In this document: positions 17,562-25,954 of the stretch, one piece after another | How the letters are laid out: each line of letters begins with the position of its first letter | Numbering within the stretch: position 1 is the first letter of the stretch | Origin: JACKIC01 sp964543795 | GTDB taxonomy: Bacteria; Planctomycetota; UBA1135; UBA2386 | DNA: 64,000 nt | Assembly (NCBI GenBank): GCA_964543795.1 | Contig: CAZIZN010000021.1 | Span: 39,291-103,290 of the forward strand | Direction of reading: 5' to 3' | Notes under the pieces: model-generated | Told to the model about the DNA's origin: nothing | What the model saw: only the letters and a program-made list of their open reading frames with translations | The model's database searches: none | Program-made: the position numbers and the translations under genes

Positions 17562-19774
17562 CCGCGCGCGGCCACGAGACGCCCGCCGAACTCGCGCGCC
17601 GGATCGTCGCGGCGACCGGCCCCTGTTCGCTGCTGCTGATCGGCGCGCGCGATGCCGGCCTGCTCGTCGAACTGCTCGCCCGCGGCTGCGACGCGCACTG
17701 CCTGCTGGGCGCGCCCGCCGACGCCGAGGCCTTCCGGGCGGTCGCCCCGGAGCGAATCTGCACGGCGCGACTCCAAGACCTCGCGCCGGGCTCGTTCCAC
17801 ACGGTGGTCGTCGCCGGCTCGCTCGACGAGGCGCAGGAAGACGCCGTGGCGGCGACGCTGCGCGCCTGTTGGACCGCGGCCGCCCGGTTCGTCTTCGTCG
17901 AGGCGGCCACGGCCGCCCGCAACCGCGCCTGGTGGGAGGAACGCTGCCTTCGGGCGGGGTTCCGCAAGCATCCGTGCTACTACGGCATCCACCCCTACGC
18001 GTCCCTCGAGCAGGAGCCGACGCGCGTGCTCGTGCCGCTCGAGAAGATCCCCGCCGGCGCGCTCGCGGCCTTCCCGCTCGCCGCGCTGCAGGCGGACCGC
18101 CAGCTGCACATGGACATGCTGCGCGAGGTCGGCCGGCGCGGCGACGCGCACTGCCACCGCTACCACGCCGCCGCCGAGTACGTGCGCCCTGGCGACAGCG
18201 TGCTCGACCTCGCCTGCGGCTACGGCTACGGCAGCCACATCCTCTACCAGAACTGCCAGGCGAAGTCGGTGCAGGGCATCGATCTCGACGCCGACGCGAT
18301 CCGCTACGCGAACGCCAACTACGCGCTCGAGGGCGCCGTCTCGTTCGCGGTCGGCAACGCCCAGGACCTCTCGGGCATCGCGGACCACAGCGTCGACTTC
18401 ATCGCGAGCTTCGAGACGATCGAGCACCTGCCGGACCCCGACGCCTACCTCGACGAACTGCGGCGCGTGCTGCGTCCCGCCGGGCGCGTGATGATCTGCG
18501 CGCCCAACGACTGGGCCGACGAGACCGGCAAGGACCCCAATCCCCACCACCTGCACGTCTACACCTGGGAACGGCTGCGCCGCGAGGTCGGCGCCCGCTT
18601 CCTGCTCGAGAAGGGCTTCGTGCAGACGGCCGGCGGGGCCGTGAAGTGCCACCACTCGCCGCGCGCCTTCGCGGAGGTGCCCCTGGCGGAACTCGAGCGC
18701 GAGGCCGAGTGGATCCTGCTGCTCGGGATGGCCGACCCCTGCGGCGCGGCCGACGTGCCCTACCGCGAGACCGCGTTCCCGCTGCCGGCGGACCCGGGCT
18801 TCCACGTCTCCGCGTTCGCGCGCGACTACGACAATCCGTGGCTGGTCCGCGGCATGGTCACGATCGGCTCGCGCATCGCGAATCCGGAGGTGCTGGCCGC
18901 GCTGCGCCGGCGTGTCCTGCAGGCCGCGGCGCCCGATTCCGCGGACCACGGCGCCGCGCTCTGCGGCGAGGTGCACGCCGCCATCGCCGCGCCGCTGCAC
19001 ACGGCCGCGAGCCACGAACGGTTGCTCGCCGCGGTCCGGACCTACGCGGGGCTCGACGCGTCGGATCCGCACCGCCTGCGCTGGCAGATCTCGCTGTTGT
19101 CGGCCGGCGCGGAGCTGGCGCTGCGGCGCGGCGACCGGCGGACCGCCCGCGCGATGTTCGAGGACTGCGCGCGCCGCGACGCGCTCGTGTACAGCCCGCT
19201 GCTCGGCAACCGCACTCTCGATGCCCTGTTCCGCCTCGCCTGCATGCACGTCGTCGACCGCGACCTCGATCGTGCGCGGCAACTGCTGCAGCGCAGCGTC
19301 GCCGAGGCCCGCCGGCTCGCGTCGGGCCCGTGGCTCAACGTGTACGGCGACCCGGACCGCCCGCTCGCCTTCGGCCTCGCGGAGCTGTCGCAGTTGATCG
19401 ACAAGGCCGCCAGGTCCGCCTACGCTCTCGCCGTGCTGGACACGGCTCTGCAGCGCCCGGCCCTCTTCGCGTTCCAGGCCAGGGGCTGGTTCGAGCGCGT
19501 GCTCGACTTCAGGAACGACGATCTCCGACAGGCGCGCATCGGCGAACGCGCGCTGGCCGTCGAGGTCGGACGGCTCACGGAGCGCCTCGACGAGCTCGTC
19601 CGCCTGCTCGCGACCAAGGAAGCGCGCATCCACGAACTCGGCGCCGAGGTCGTGGCGCAGGACGCCCACGCGCAGCGCCTCGCGGCGCAGGTCCGCGAAC
19701 TCTCGGGCGACCCCAGGAGCAAGCTGTCGCGCTTCGTGCGCTGGCTCGGCGGGAAGTTGCGGGGCGGCGCCTGA
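17558..19774 (+). CDS. SAM-dependent methyltransferase with C-terminal coiled coil
   Basis: A 738-residue protein starting at GTG 17558, overlapping the ATPase stop. Residues ~20-150 look like a degenerate Rossmann-like domain. Residues ~200-330 are an active class I methyltransferase: VLDLACGYGYGSHIL (motif I), GIDLDADAIRYANANY and DELRRVLRPAGRVMICAPN. A helical middle region (~440-640) follows, and the C-terminal ~80 residues form a coiled coil with heptads (VEVGRLTERLDELVRLLATK...AQRLAAQVREL). The arrangement recalls WbdD-type terminators, where a methyltransferase caps the chain and a coiled coil sets chain length; here no kinase domain is visible, so the comparison is only suggestive. 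One base separates it from the next gene. Confidence 0.85.
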   Translation: MTARGHETPAELARRIVAATGPCSLLLIGARDAGLLVELLARGCDAHCLLGAPADAEAFRAVAPERICTARLQDLAPGSFHTVVVAGSLDEAQEDAVAATLRACWTAAARFVFVEAATAARNRAWWEERCLRAGFRKHPCYYGIHPYASLEQEPTRVLVPLEKIPAGALAAFPLAALQADRQLHMDMLREVGRRGDAHCHRYHAAAEYVRPGDSVLDLACGYGYGSHILYQNCQAKSVQGIDLDADAIRYANANYALEGAVSFAVGNAQDLSGIADHSVDFIASFETIEHLPDPDAYLDELRRVLRPAGRVMICAPNDWADETGKDPNPHHLHVYTWERLRREVGARFLLEKGFVQTAGGAVKCHHSPRAFAEVPLAELEREAEWILLLGMADPCGAADVPYRETAFPLPADPGFHVSAFARDYDNPWLVRGMVTIGSRIANPEVLAALRRRVLQAAAPDSADHGAALCGEVHAAIAAPLHTAASHERLLAAVRTYAGLDASDPHRLRWQISLLSAGAELALRRGDRRTARAMFEDCARRDALVYSPLLGNRTLDALFRLACMHVVDRDLDRARQLLQRSVAEARRLASGPWLNVYGDPDRPLAFGLAELSQLIDKAARSAYALAVLDTALQRPALFAFQARGWFERVLDFRNDDLRQARIGERALAVEVGRLTERLDELVRLLATKEARIHELGAEVVAQDAHAQRLAAQVRELSGDPRSKLSRFVRWLGGKLRGGA

Positions 19775-19775
19775 C

Positions 19776-22700
19776 ATGGCCCGACGCCCAGCCAAGGTCG
19801 GCATCGCCGTCGTCACCTACAACGCGAGCCTCGCGGCGCGCGTCACGCTGGCGAGCCTGCGACGGGCCGACAATGCCGTGTCGAGCACGCTCGTGCTGGT
19901 CGACAACGCGTCGCGCACGGAGGATCGGTCCGTCGTGCGCGCCGCGGTCGCGCGCCACGTCGCCGAGGCCGGGCTGCCCTGGCAGCACGTGCAGCAGGAG
20001 ACCAACCTGGGGTTCTCCGGCGGCAACAACGTGGCCATCCGGATGCTGCTCGACGACGCGTCGGTCACCCACGTCTGTCTGCTCAACAGCGACGTGATCG
20101 TGCCGCACCGCTGGCTCGACCGGCTGCTCGCCTCCGGCCAGGAGATCGTCAGCGGCGTCACCAACAAGGCGGAGAGCGAGCAATGCGTGCCCATCGACTA
20201 CACGCTCGCGCTCGAAGACTGCCTCGAGGGCGAGGCGGACCGGTTCCGCGAGGACGTCTTCGAGACCGTCGACGACTTCGCCGACCGCTGGCACCGCGCA
20301 TGGCGCGGCAGCGTCGTGGACTGCGACGCGACGTTCTTCTGCGTGCTGATCTCGCGCGCGGCGATCGAGAGGATCGGGTTGCTCGACGAACGCTTCTTCC
20401 CGGGCGGCTACGAGGACGACGACTACTGCGCGCGCGCGCGCGCCGCCGGCCTGCCGGTCCACCTCGCGCGCGACACGTACGTGCACCACTGGGGTTCGGC
20501 GTCGTTCGGCGAGCTGCGGCGCGACTACTTCCAGGAGAACGCCGCCAAGAACCGCAGCTACCTCGAGCAGAAGCACGGCTTCACGTGGCGCGCACGGCCC
20601 GAGAAGCCGTTCGTCGCCTACGCCCAGGACGTCGCGTTCGCGGCCACCGGGCACGGCGATCGCGCGCTGCAGCGCCGGTTCCACCGGCTCTACGGCCGCA
20701 CGTTGCAGAAGCTGGTCGCCCACTACGCACGCGAGTTCCGCAACCTGCGCGGCGCCGTCCGTGCGCGAGGGCTGCCGATGCCCGCGGAACTCGACGCCGC
20801 CGTGGCTGCTGCGACCGCGCACGGCGACCTTCCGGACGAGTGGGACACGCTCTTCGATCGCGCCTCCCGCGGCGTCTTCGCAGCCGCCGCGTCGCCCGTC
20901 GAAGCGCGGAACCTGTCGGCCGATCTCGCCGGCTTCTGCGCGAAGGTCCACGACGCGGCGACCTGCAACTTCGCGATGTGCGCGTTCCTCGAGACGACGG
21001 CGCCCGAGTCGCCCCCTCAGCTCGCGGCGCGGTCGTGGTGGCGAAGGTCCTGGTCGCTGCTGCGCCACGGCGTGCCGCTGCTGCTGCGGCTGCGCGGCAT
21101 CGTCTTCTTCGGTGGCTACCCCTACGCGCCTCGCGACCACGACGGCTACTTCCAGCGCATCCGGGCGATCGACGCGATGTTCGGCGACCGCTGGCGGATC
21201 TACTTCGACCCGGATCCGCTGCCGGGGCAGACGACCTGGTACGACCTGCCCGCGCCGCGAACGCTCGTGCTGCGCGCCACCGGCGGCCGGCTGCGCCGCG
21301 CGCTCGCCGTGCTGGCGGTCTGGCTCTGCGCGCTCCGCTGCCGCACGGTCTACTTCCACAGCGTGCTGCGCATGGAGGACCTCGCCTGGGGACGGCTGTT
21401 CCGCTGGCCGTGGTTCCGCAAGGTGATCGACGTGCACGGCGTCGTGCCCGAGGAGTTCCGCATGCACGGCGACTGGTACCACGCGGTGCGTTTCGAACGG
21501 CACGAGGAACTCGCCGCGCGGCGCGCGCACGTGGTCATCGTCGTCACCGAGAGCATGCGCCGCTACCTGACGCAGAAGTACCGCGATCGGCTGCGCGGCC
21601 AGGTGGTCGTGCTGCCGATCTTCCCCGCCATCGACGTGCACGAAGCGGACAAGCCCCTCGCCGACGGGCGGCCGGTGGTGGTCTACGCCGGCGGTCTCCA
21701 GAAGTGGCAGCAGGTGCCGAAGATGATCGAGGCCATCGTGGCCACGAGCCGCGTCTGCGCGCACCGCTTCTACTGCCCGGATCCCGACGCCGTGTTGGCC
21801 ATGCTGCCGCGCGAACTCCTCGCGGACGACGCGTGCGACATCGTCGTCGAGCGCAAGACCCACGAAGACCTGCTCGAGAGCTACCGCGAGTGCCACTACG
21901 GCTTCCTGCTGCGCGAGGACAGCGTCGTGAACCACGTGGCGTGCCCCACCAAGCTCGTCGAGTACCTGGCCATGGGCATCGTGCCGATCGTCGACTGCGA
22001 GGCCGTCGGCGACTTCGCGAGCCTCGGCATGCGTGTCGTGCGGGTCGCCGACTTCACGGCCGGGCGCCTGCCCGACGCGAGCGAACGCGACGCGATGGCC
22101 CGCGCGAACTTCGGCGTCTACGGCCGGCTGCGCGGCCAGCGCGAAGCCGGTGGCGCACAGCTCCGCGGGCTGCTCGGGCCGGGCCCGGCCGCCGGCAGCC
22201 TGTCTTCGCGCCTGCTCTGGCGGGCGGCGAAGCTGCTGCCGCCGAGCACGCTGCGCGGCAGGGTCGCGCGCGCGGTCTGGTACGGGCTCCGGGACCGACC
22301 CGCGCCCGCGCCCGTCGTGTCGGGCGACGCGTCGCCCGCGGAGATCGGCGCGTGCGACGTGCTCGTGCAGGTCGGCAACTTCCTGGCGGGCGGCCTCGAG
22401 AACGCCGTGCTCGACCTCAACGAGGCGTTCCGCACCGCCGGCCTGCGCGTCGGCATGCTGGTGCTCGGCGAGCAGGGCTCGGCGGCGGCCCGCGCCCGCG
22501 CCCAGGGGGTGCCGATCTGCGCTGCGCCCTACTCGGACGCGGCCTACCGCGCCTGGCTGCGCGCCGCCTCGCCGAAGCTGGTGATGAGCCACTACTCGGT
22601 GGAGGGTGCGGCGATCTGCGCCGAGCTGGGCGTGCCGCTGGTCCAGGTGATCCACAACATCTACCTGTGGCTGCACGGCGCCGAACTCGCCGCGATGCGG

Positions 22701-23537
22701 GCTTCGGCCGCACACACCAGCGCGTTCGTCGCCGCTTCGAGCTTCGCGCTGGACTACAGCGTGCGTCGGCTGGGCTTCCCGGCCGAGAAGTGCGTCGTGA
22801 TCCCGTACGGCATCGACGTGCGGCGGTTCCGCGAACTCGACGTCGACGGCGAGCGCCGACGCCTGCGGGCGCAGCTCGGCATCCCGCCCGACGCGTTCGT
22901 GTTCCTGAACGTCGGCGCCGTCAACCACCAGAAGAACCACCTGTCGCAGTTGCGCGCCTTCCAGGCCTGTGCCGCCGCCTGCCCCGACGCACGCCTCGTC
23001 GTCGTCGGGCCCGTCTACGAACGCGAACTGCTCAACGACTGCCGCAACTACCTCGAACGGAACGGTCTGACGGATCGGGTGACCTTCACCGGCGGCGTCA
23101 GCGACCCGCACCGCTACTACGCGATGGCGGACGCGCTGGTGCACACCGCGTTCTTCGAGGGCGGCCCGCTCGCCCTGCTCGAGGCGCTCGCCGCCAACCT
23201 GCCGGTCGTGTCCGTGGCCACCGGCCTCGCGGTGCACTTCGTGGGCCGCAAGGGCATCACGCTCGTGCCGGCGCACTTCGACGTGGCGGAGTACCGTGGG
23301 CACATCAACGAGATGCGCTCCTCGCCGGCGACCGAGCAGGCGCTCGCGGCGGCGATGGCGAAGGTCTACCGCGAGCGCGAACGTCCCGACCTGCCGGCCG
23401 CCGTGGTCGACGCGTTCGACAAGGCCAATGCCTACCGACTCTACGTCGACCTCGTGCAGGGTCTGATCGGCGACCGGACCGCGGCACGGCCCGCGCTGCC
23501 CCGGTCGTGGTCGGATCGTCTCGCCGAAACGGGCTGA
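19776..23537 (+). CDS. Three-domain glycosyltransferase (GT2 - GT4-like - GT4)
   Basis: A 1253-residue cytoplasmic polymerising or multi-step glycosyltransferase. Residues ~5-300 are a rhamnosyltransferase-like GT2 (GIAVVTYNASLAARVTLASL, ETNLGFSGGNNVAIRML, CLLNSDVIVPHRWL, FFPGGYEDDDYCARARAAG). Residues ~440-760 are a GT-B-like unit of weaker identity (VVYAGGLQKWQQVPKMI, CPTKLVEYLAMGIVPIV). Residues ~860-1235 are a clear GT4 (VGNFLAGGLENAVLDL, VIHNIYLWLHG, NVGAVNHQKNHLSQL, FFEGGPLALLEALAANLPVV). The ATG lies one base after the methyltransferase stop. It closes the plus-strand arm of the glycan cluster. Three active sites in one chain would let several sugars be added in order; the sugars are not readable from sequence. 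Confidence 0.88.
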   Translation: MARRPAKVGIAVVTYNASLAARVTLASLRRADNAVSSTLVLVDNASRTEDRSVVRAAVARHVAEAGLPWQHVQQETNLGFSGGNNVAIRMLLDDASVTHVCLLNSDVIVPHRWLDRLLASGQEIVSGVTNKAESEQCVPIDYTLALEDCLEGEADRFREDVFETVDDFADRWHRAWRGSVVDCDATFFCVLISRAAIERIGLLDERFFPGGYEDDDYCARARAAGLPVHLARDTYVHHWGSASFGELRRDYFQENAAKNRSYLEQKHGFTWRARPEKPFVAYAQDVAFAATGHGDRALQRRFHRLYGRTLQKLVAHYAREFRNLRGAVRARGLPMPAELDAAVAAATAHGDLPDEWDTLFDRASRGVFAAAASPVEARNLSADLAGFCAKVHDAATCNFAMCAFLETTAPESPPQLAARSWWRRSWSLLRHGVPLLLRLRGIVFFGGYPYAPRDHDGYFQRIRAIDAMFGDRWRIYFDPDPLPGQTTWYDLPAPRTLVLRATGGRLRRALAVLAVWLCALRCRTVYFHSVLRMEDLAWGRLFRWPWFRKVIDVHGVVPEEFRMHGDWYHAVRFERHEELAARRAHVVIVVTESMRRYLTQKYRDRLRGQVVVLPIFPAIDVHEADKPLADGRPVVVYAGGLQKWQQVPKMIEAIVATSRVCAHRFYCPDPDAVLAMLPRELLADDACDIVVERKTHEDLLESYRECHYGFLLREDSVVNHVACPTKLVEYLAMGIVPIVDCEAVGDFASLGMRVVRVADFTAGRLPDASERDAMARANFGVYGRLRGQREAGGAQLRGLLGPGPAAGSLSSRLLWRAAKLLPPSTLRGRVARAVWYGLRDRPAPAPVVSGDASPAEIGACDVLVQVGNFLAGGLENAVLDLNEAFRTAGLRVGMLVLGEQGSAAARARAQGVPICAAPYSDAAYRAWLRAASPKLVMSHYSVEGAAICAELGVPLVQVIHNIYLWLHGAELAAMRASAAHTSAFVAASSFALDYSVRRLGFPAEKCVVIPYGIDVRRFRELDVDGERRRLRAQLGIPPDAFVFLNVGAVNHQKNHLSQLRAFQACAAACPDARLVVVGPVYERELLNDCRNYLERNGLTDRVTFTGGVSDPHRYYAMADALVHTAFFEGGPLALLEALAANLPVVSVATGLAVHFVGRKGITLVPAHFDVAEYRGHINEMRSSPATEQALAAAMAKVYRERERPDLPAAVVDAFDKANAYRLYVDLVQGLIGDRTAARPALPRSWSDRLAETG

Positions 23538-23576
23538 GGCACGGCCGACAGCACCTCGCGCGCCGAGGGCACCCCG

Positions 23577-23606
23577 AAAACGACGACACCCGCCAGCAAC
23601 GGGTGT
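23577..23606 (-). terminator. Intrinsic terminator downstream of tRNA-Asp
   Basis: On the minus strand a perfect 7-bp stem ACACCCG/CGGGTGT with a 7-base loop is followed within six bases by TTTT. It lies 30 bp after the CCA end of the tRNA, as expected for a tRNA terminator, and also separates the convergent glycan operon. Confidence 0.6.
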
Positions 23607-23635
23607 TGCCGCCGGGTGTTGCCAGAGGAGAAACG

Positions 23636-23712
<77 letters not shown>

Positions 23713-23731
23713 ACGCCTTGAGGGGCGGGGG

Positions 23732-23759
23732 ATCCTAGCGAGGTCCTCGACCTTTGCAA
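23732..23759 (-). promoter_or_regulatory. Promoter of tRNA-Asp
   Basis: Minus-strand TTGCAA (-35) and TAGGAT (-10) separated by 16 bases, ending about 20 bases before the mature tRNA 5' end. Each box matches four of six consensus positions. Confidence 0.55.
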
Positions 23760-23827
23760 GCCTGGATTCGCCGCGGTGCGACGCCGGCGCGATCGCCGCG
23801 CTGGCGCGCCGACAGCGGGCGCGATAG

Positions 23828-23862
23828 AAAAATCGGCCGCCGGGCTCACACCCCCGGCGGCC
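23828..23862 (-). terminator. Strong intrinsic terminator with no annotated gene upstream
   Basis: A perfect 10-bp stem GGCCGCCGGG/CCCGGCGGCC with an 8-base loop, followed on the minus strand by GATTTTTC. This is the most canonical Rho-independent terminator in the window. No minus-strand gene lies directly upstream, which points to an unannotated short transcript. Confidence 0.7.
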
Positions 23863-23940
23863 GAAGCCACTCTTCGCTCTCTCGTGTCGAAGCAGCCGCC
23901 TGTTGCAGGGCCTCGCGGCCCCGCGCAGGCGACTGTCTCG
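23828..23940 (-). ncRNA. Candidate small structured RNA ending at the 23.83-kb terminator
   Basis: The ~110 bases upstream of the terminator on the minus strand are packed with stems: CCCGCGCA pairs with TGCGCGGG around an inner GCGA/TCGC stem, then GGGCC-GCGA-GGCCC, then CTTCG with CGAAG, then the terminator hairpin. A weak promoter-like pair TTGTGG/TACAGA with 18 bases between lies just upstream (about 23937-23966). It matches no RNA family I can name (not tmRNA, RNase P, SRP or a clear 6S). The same region is the 5' leader of the plus-strand gene at 24002, so the structure might instead act there. Confidence 0.3.
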
Positions 23941-24001
23941 CTTGCGCGGGATCTGTAGGACGAACGTCCGGCAGCCCACAAGGGGCACGTTCCCGGCCCC
24001 C

Positions 24002-25015
24002 ATGGCAACGCCCCCAACCCACCGCCTTCGCCTCGGTTTCGCCGGTTCCGGCGGCGGGCCGCAACCGCACCTGTCGGTCGACGGCATGACACCGTCGGGC
24101 CCCAACCTCTCGCACTGGCCGGGCAACCGCACGCCGCCGCAGTGGAAGAGCGACCTCAGCACCGGCATCGCGCTGCGGTTCGCGCGCGCCCCGCACGAGG
24201 AGCAGCGCGCGTTCCTCGGCGACGTCGAGGTCGTGCTCAACGACCACTACGACACCGACGGCTTCGGCGCGCTGCTCGCCGTGCTGCGGCCCGAGGTCGC
24301 GTTCGCGCGCGAAGAGCTGCTGCTCGCGGCGGCGGCCACCGGCGACTACGGCGTCTGGCAGACCGCGCGCACGTTCGCGATCGACCGCACCGTGGCGCTG
24401 CTCGCGCACGCGGACTCGCCGGCGGCCGGCGAGTTCCGCGGCATCGCCGACCCCGACCAGCTGGCGCTGCGCCGCTACGCGTTCCTGCTCGAGCACGCCG
24501 AGGACGTGCTCGACCGTCCCGAACGCTTCGCGGCGGTCTGGCGCGACGAACAGGCCACCGTCGCCGAACAGATCGACCGCGGCCTGCGCGGCGCGATCGA
24601 ACGCCAACCGTTCGCGGCGCTCGGCTTCGTCGCGCTGACCAGCCGCGGGGAGGTGCACCGGATGACGCTGAACACGCTCGCCGGCGCCTGGCGCGTGCTG
24701 CACGTCGAACCCGGCCCCGACGGACCGCTCTACCGCTTCCACGACCGCACCGAGAGCTGGTTCGAGCTCGTCACGATCCGCACGCCCCCGCGGCAGGACC
24801 TGCGCCCGCTCGCCGCGCGCCTCGCCGACCTCGAGCCGCCGCACGACGGCGCCGCGTGGTGTGCCGACCCGCCGACCGAACCGATCCCCGAACTCTGGTT
24901 CGGCGTGCCGTCGCCGCAGGAGTACGGCCAGGTCACCCGCCGGCGCCTCCCGAGCCGGCTGCCGCCGGCGCGCGTCGTCGCCGAGCTCGCGGGCTTCTTC
25001 GCCGCCGTGCGTTAG
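24002..25015 (+). CDS. DHH-like protein of unknown function (resembles DUF6687)
   Basis: A 337-residue cytoplasmic protein with no signal or membrane segment. Near the N-terminus are HLSVDGMTPSGPNLSHWPGNRTPPQ and NDHYDTDGFGALLAVLRP. The second recalls the metal-binding HxDxDG pattern of DHH phosphoesterases, and the overall order resembles the DUF6687 family as I remember it; neither can be confirmed here. ATG 24002 is chosen because the conserved part follows directly and upstream residues are Arg-rich and unlikely. The reaction is unknown; hydrolysis of a phosphoester is the most reasonable guess from the DHH-like motif. A long structured leader precedes it. Confidence 0.75.
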   Translation: MATPPTHRLRLGFAGSGGGPQPHLSVDGMTPSGPNLSHWPGNRTPPQWKSDLSTGIALRFARAPHEEQRAFLGDVEVVLNDHYDTDGFGALLAVLRPEVAFAREELLLAAAATGDYGVWQTARTFAIDRTVALLAHADSPAAGEFRGIADPDQLALRRYAFLLEHAEDVLDRPERFAAVWRDEQATVAEQIDRGLRGAIERQPFAALGFVALTSRGEVHRMTLNTLAGAWRVLHVEPGPDGPLYRFHDRTESWFELVTIRTPPRQDLRPLAARLADLEPPHDGAAWCADPPTEPIPELWFGVPSPQEYGQVTRRRLPSRLPPARVVAELAGFFAAVR

Positions 25016-25042
25016 GCTGCCGCGGCTCGCTCGCGTTCCGAA

Positions 25043-25954
25043 ATGCATCCACCCCTCCGTTCCTCCCTGCTTCTCGCGCTGCTGCTCGGTGCCTGCGGCG
25101 GTGAGCCGAAGCCCAAGGGCCTCGCCATGCTGACCCTCGACACGGTCGACGCCGCCGCGTTGGTGCAGAACCTGGCTGCGGCACGAGGCACCGCGGCGAT
25201 CGTCGCAGGCAGCGAACGGGCCCGCGAAGTCGCGGCCGCCGCACGCACCGGCCACGACGCGCGCCTCGTCGCCATCGGCGGCGATCCGGCCCTGGTCGAC
25301 GACGGCCGCGCCGACGCCGTCGTGCTCGCCACGCCGCGAGACCTGGCGATGGCCGCGACCGACGTGACCCTGCTGGCGATCAGCGGCGTTGCACTGCCGC
25401 CTCGCATCGAGATCGGCGCCCGCTGGATCACGAAGGACAACCGCGCCGCCGGCGGTGCGGCGCACCCGTCTCCCGGCGACTTCCCGCTCCGCGCGCTCTG
25501 CCTGCAGCACGGCGACCTCGTCAGCCGCACGCCGGCGACCGATGCGATCTTCCACGTCGGGCTGGTCACCGACGACGGTGCTTCGGCACTCGGCGACGCG
25601 CTGGCCACGGCACTCGGTGAATGCAAGCAGGTCGAGCTGCACCGCGGCGACGGCGTCGCACCGTTCGCGACGCCGACCGTCAACGTGATCGTCGTCGCCG
25701 TTGCGGATCCGACGCCGCATCTCGCAGCCTGCCGCGCCGCGCACGCCGGCGGCGCGCGGATCGTCGCCGTCGCGGCCGACCTGCCGCCCGACGCCTGCAT
25801 CGTCGCGATCCGACCCCACACCGAAACGCTGGGGCGCGCCGCCGCCGAAGCGGTGCAACACCTGCTCGCGGGCGACGGCACCGCGATCGCGTTCGGTTTC
25901 GCAGCCGACGACGAACGCCACCGCGCGCTCGCCGCGGCGCTGCGCACGCCGTGA
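25043..25954 (+). CDS. Lipoprotein resembling a periplasmic binding protein
   Basis: A 303-residue exported lipoprotein: MHPPLRSSLLLALLLGAC contains a clear lipobox (LLGAC) with Cys18. The rest alternates short beta strands and Ala-rich helices (GLAMLTLDTVDAAALVQNLA, IAISG-like turns, VAVADPTPHLAACRAAHAGG, and AFGFAADDERHRALAAAL) in a pattern like a degenerate sugar-type periplasmic binding fold. No ligand-specific residues are recognised. It lies 27 bp after the DHH-like gene and its stop overlaps the start of the EamA transporter, so the three are probably one operon, and the lipoprotein could present a ligand to that transporter. Confidence 0.75.
   Translation: MHPPLRSSLLLALLLGACGGEPKPKGLAMLTLDTVDAAALVQNLAAARGTAAIVAGSERAREVAAAARTGHDARLVAIGGDPALVDDGRADAVVLATPRDLAMAATDVTLLAISGVALPPRIEIGARWITKDNRAAGGAAHPSPGDFPLRALCLQHGDLVSRTPATDAIFHVGLVTDDGASALGDALATALGECKQVELHRGDGVAPFATPTVNVIVVAVADPTPHLAACRAAHAGGARIVAVAADLPPDACIVAIRPHTETLGRAAAEAVQHLLAGDGTAIAFGFAADDERHRALAAALRTP

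Noticed and set aside
20429..20442. CG dinucleotide run in the three-domain glycosyltransferase as another slippage site
   Set aside because: It encodes an Arg/Ala stretch, similar runs occur often in this G+C-rich DNA, and it lies well inside the gene without the start-site logic of the pentamer repeat.
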